This document shows, piece after piece, positions 63,715 through 64,000 of a DNA stretch of 64,000 bases. Made by a program: the position numbers and the translations under genes. The DNA comes from Nitrincola sp. Its GTDB lineage: Bacteria; Pseudomonadota; Gammaproteobacteria; Pseudomonadales; Balneatricaceae. The notes beneath the pieces were generated by a model. The model ran no database searches. It was given only the letters and a program-made list of their open reading frames with translations, and was not told the origin of the DNA. The stretch lies in contig JAJOJN010000047.1 in NCBI GenBank assembly GCA_021208565.1, positions 31,603 through 95,602 on the forward strand, read 5' to 3'. Numbering within the stretch: position 1 is the stretch's first letter; each line of letters begins with the position of its first letter.

Positions 63715-64000
63715 TTAAGAATTCGGTAGGTAGGCTAGCAAGCCCTGTAATGCTTGCTCTACCGCTTGCTCTCTTATTGCTCGCCGGTCACCAGAAAAAA
63801 AGCTTAAACAGGAAACCGTTGGCTGATTTTTGATAGCCCATGCAAACCAAACTGTTCCGACTGGTTTTTGTTCGGTACCGCCATCCGGTCCCGCAATACC
63901 ACTTATCGCGACCGTAATATCAACATCAGCATCGTTCAATGCACCCCTCCGCCATCTGAACCACCACCGATTCTGAAACCGCTCCTTTGATTTGAATTGA
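63715..64000 (-). CDS. CinA C-terminal domain (PncC, nicotinamide-nucleotide amidase), partial at window edge, one +1 frame break
   Basis: [50 protein letters not shown]; upstream of recA. Confidence 0.92.
   Translation of the reverse strand, partial: QFKSKERFQNRWWFRWRRGALNDADVDITVAISGIAGPDGGTEQKPVGTVWFAWAIKNQPTVSCLSFFSGDRRAIREQAVEQALQGLLAYLPNS

Overview
This is a contiguous piece of a gammaproteobacterial chromosome, probably Oceanospirillales/Pseudomonas-like judging by gene order. It is mostly housekeeping: hflK-hflX-hfq-miaA-mutL-amiB-tsaE-nnr on the minus strand; queG, orn, rsgA, an HDOD protein, psd, ygfZ; ung-lysS-prfB; cytochrome c', flavodoxin, phasin, Sel1 and RDD proteins; lptGF divergent from pepA-holC-valS; pdxH, a glycerate-kinase-like gene, fumC, dapC-arsC/spx-dapD-dapE-rlmA, greB; tRNA-Lys/Asn/Ser; araC/DUF1302/DUF1329; NlpC/P60, a DEAD-box helicase, an HDAC-like deacetylase; TRAP dctMQ plus a detached dctP, TSUP and EamA genes; Na+ pump oadGAB; tRNA-Arg/Ser; csrA-lysC-alaS-recX-recA-cinA. 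The strongest structural signal is about 45 single-base frame breaks across almost half of the genes, including alaS, recA, holC and mutL. Most are +1 in A/T homopolymers, and several are -1 in short G/C runs. This is most likely a sequencing/assembly artefact, though a mismatch-repair-deficient or slippage-based explanation should be formally excluded. The best biological leads are: (i) an unlisted 44-aa single-TM ORF with a near-consensus FNR/Anr class II promoter; (ii) a perfect FNR/Anr box with a well-placed -10 upstream of an HDAC-family deacetylase; (iii) a (GCCCAA)8 hexanucleotide array between two facing terminators; (iv) a small-ORF/AT-rich pocket between valS and pdxH with a plasmid-partition-like orphan; (v) a prfB lacking the programmed +1 frameshift; (vi) a keto-acid TRAP / oxaloacetate decarboxylase neighbourhood. 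I saw no CRISPR array, IS element, prophage or recognisable defence system. All calls come from reading the sequence and recalled family knowledge; no searches were run.
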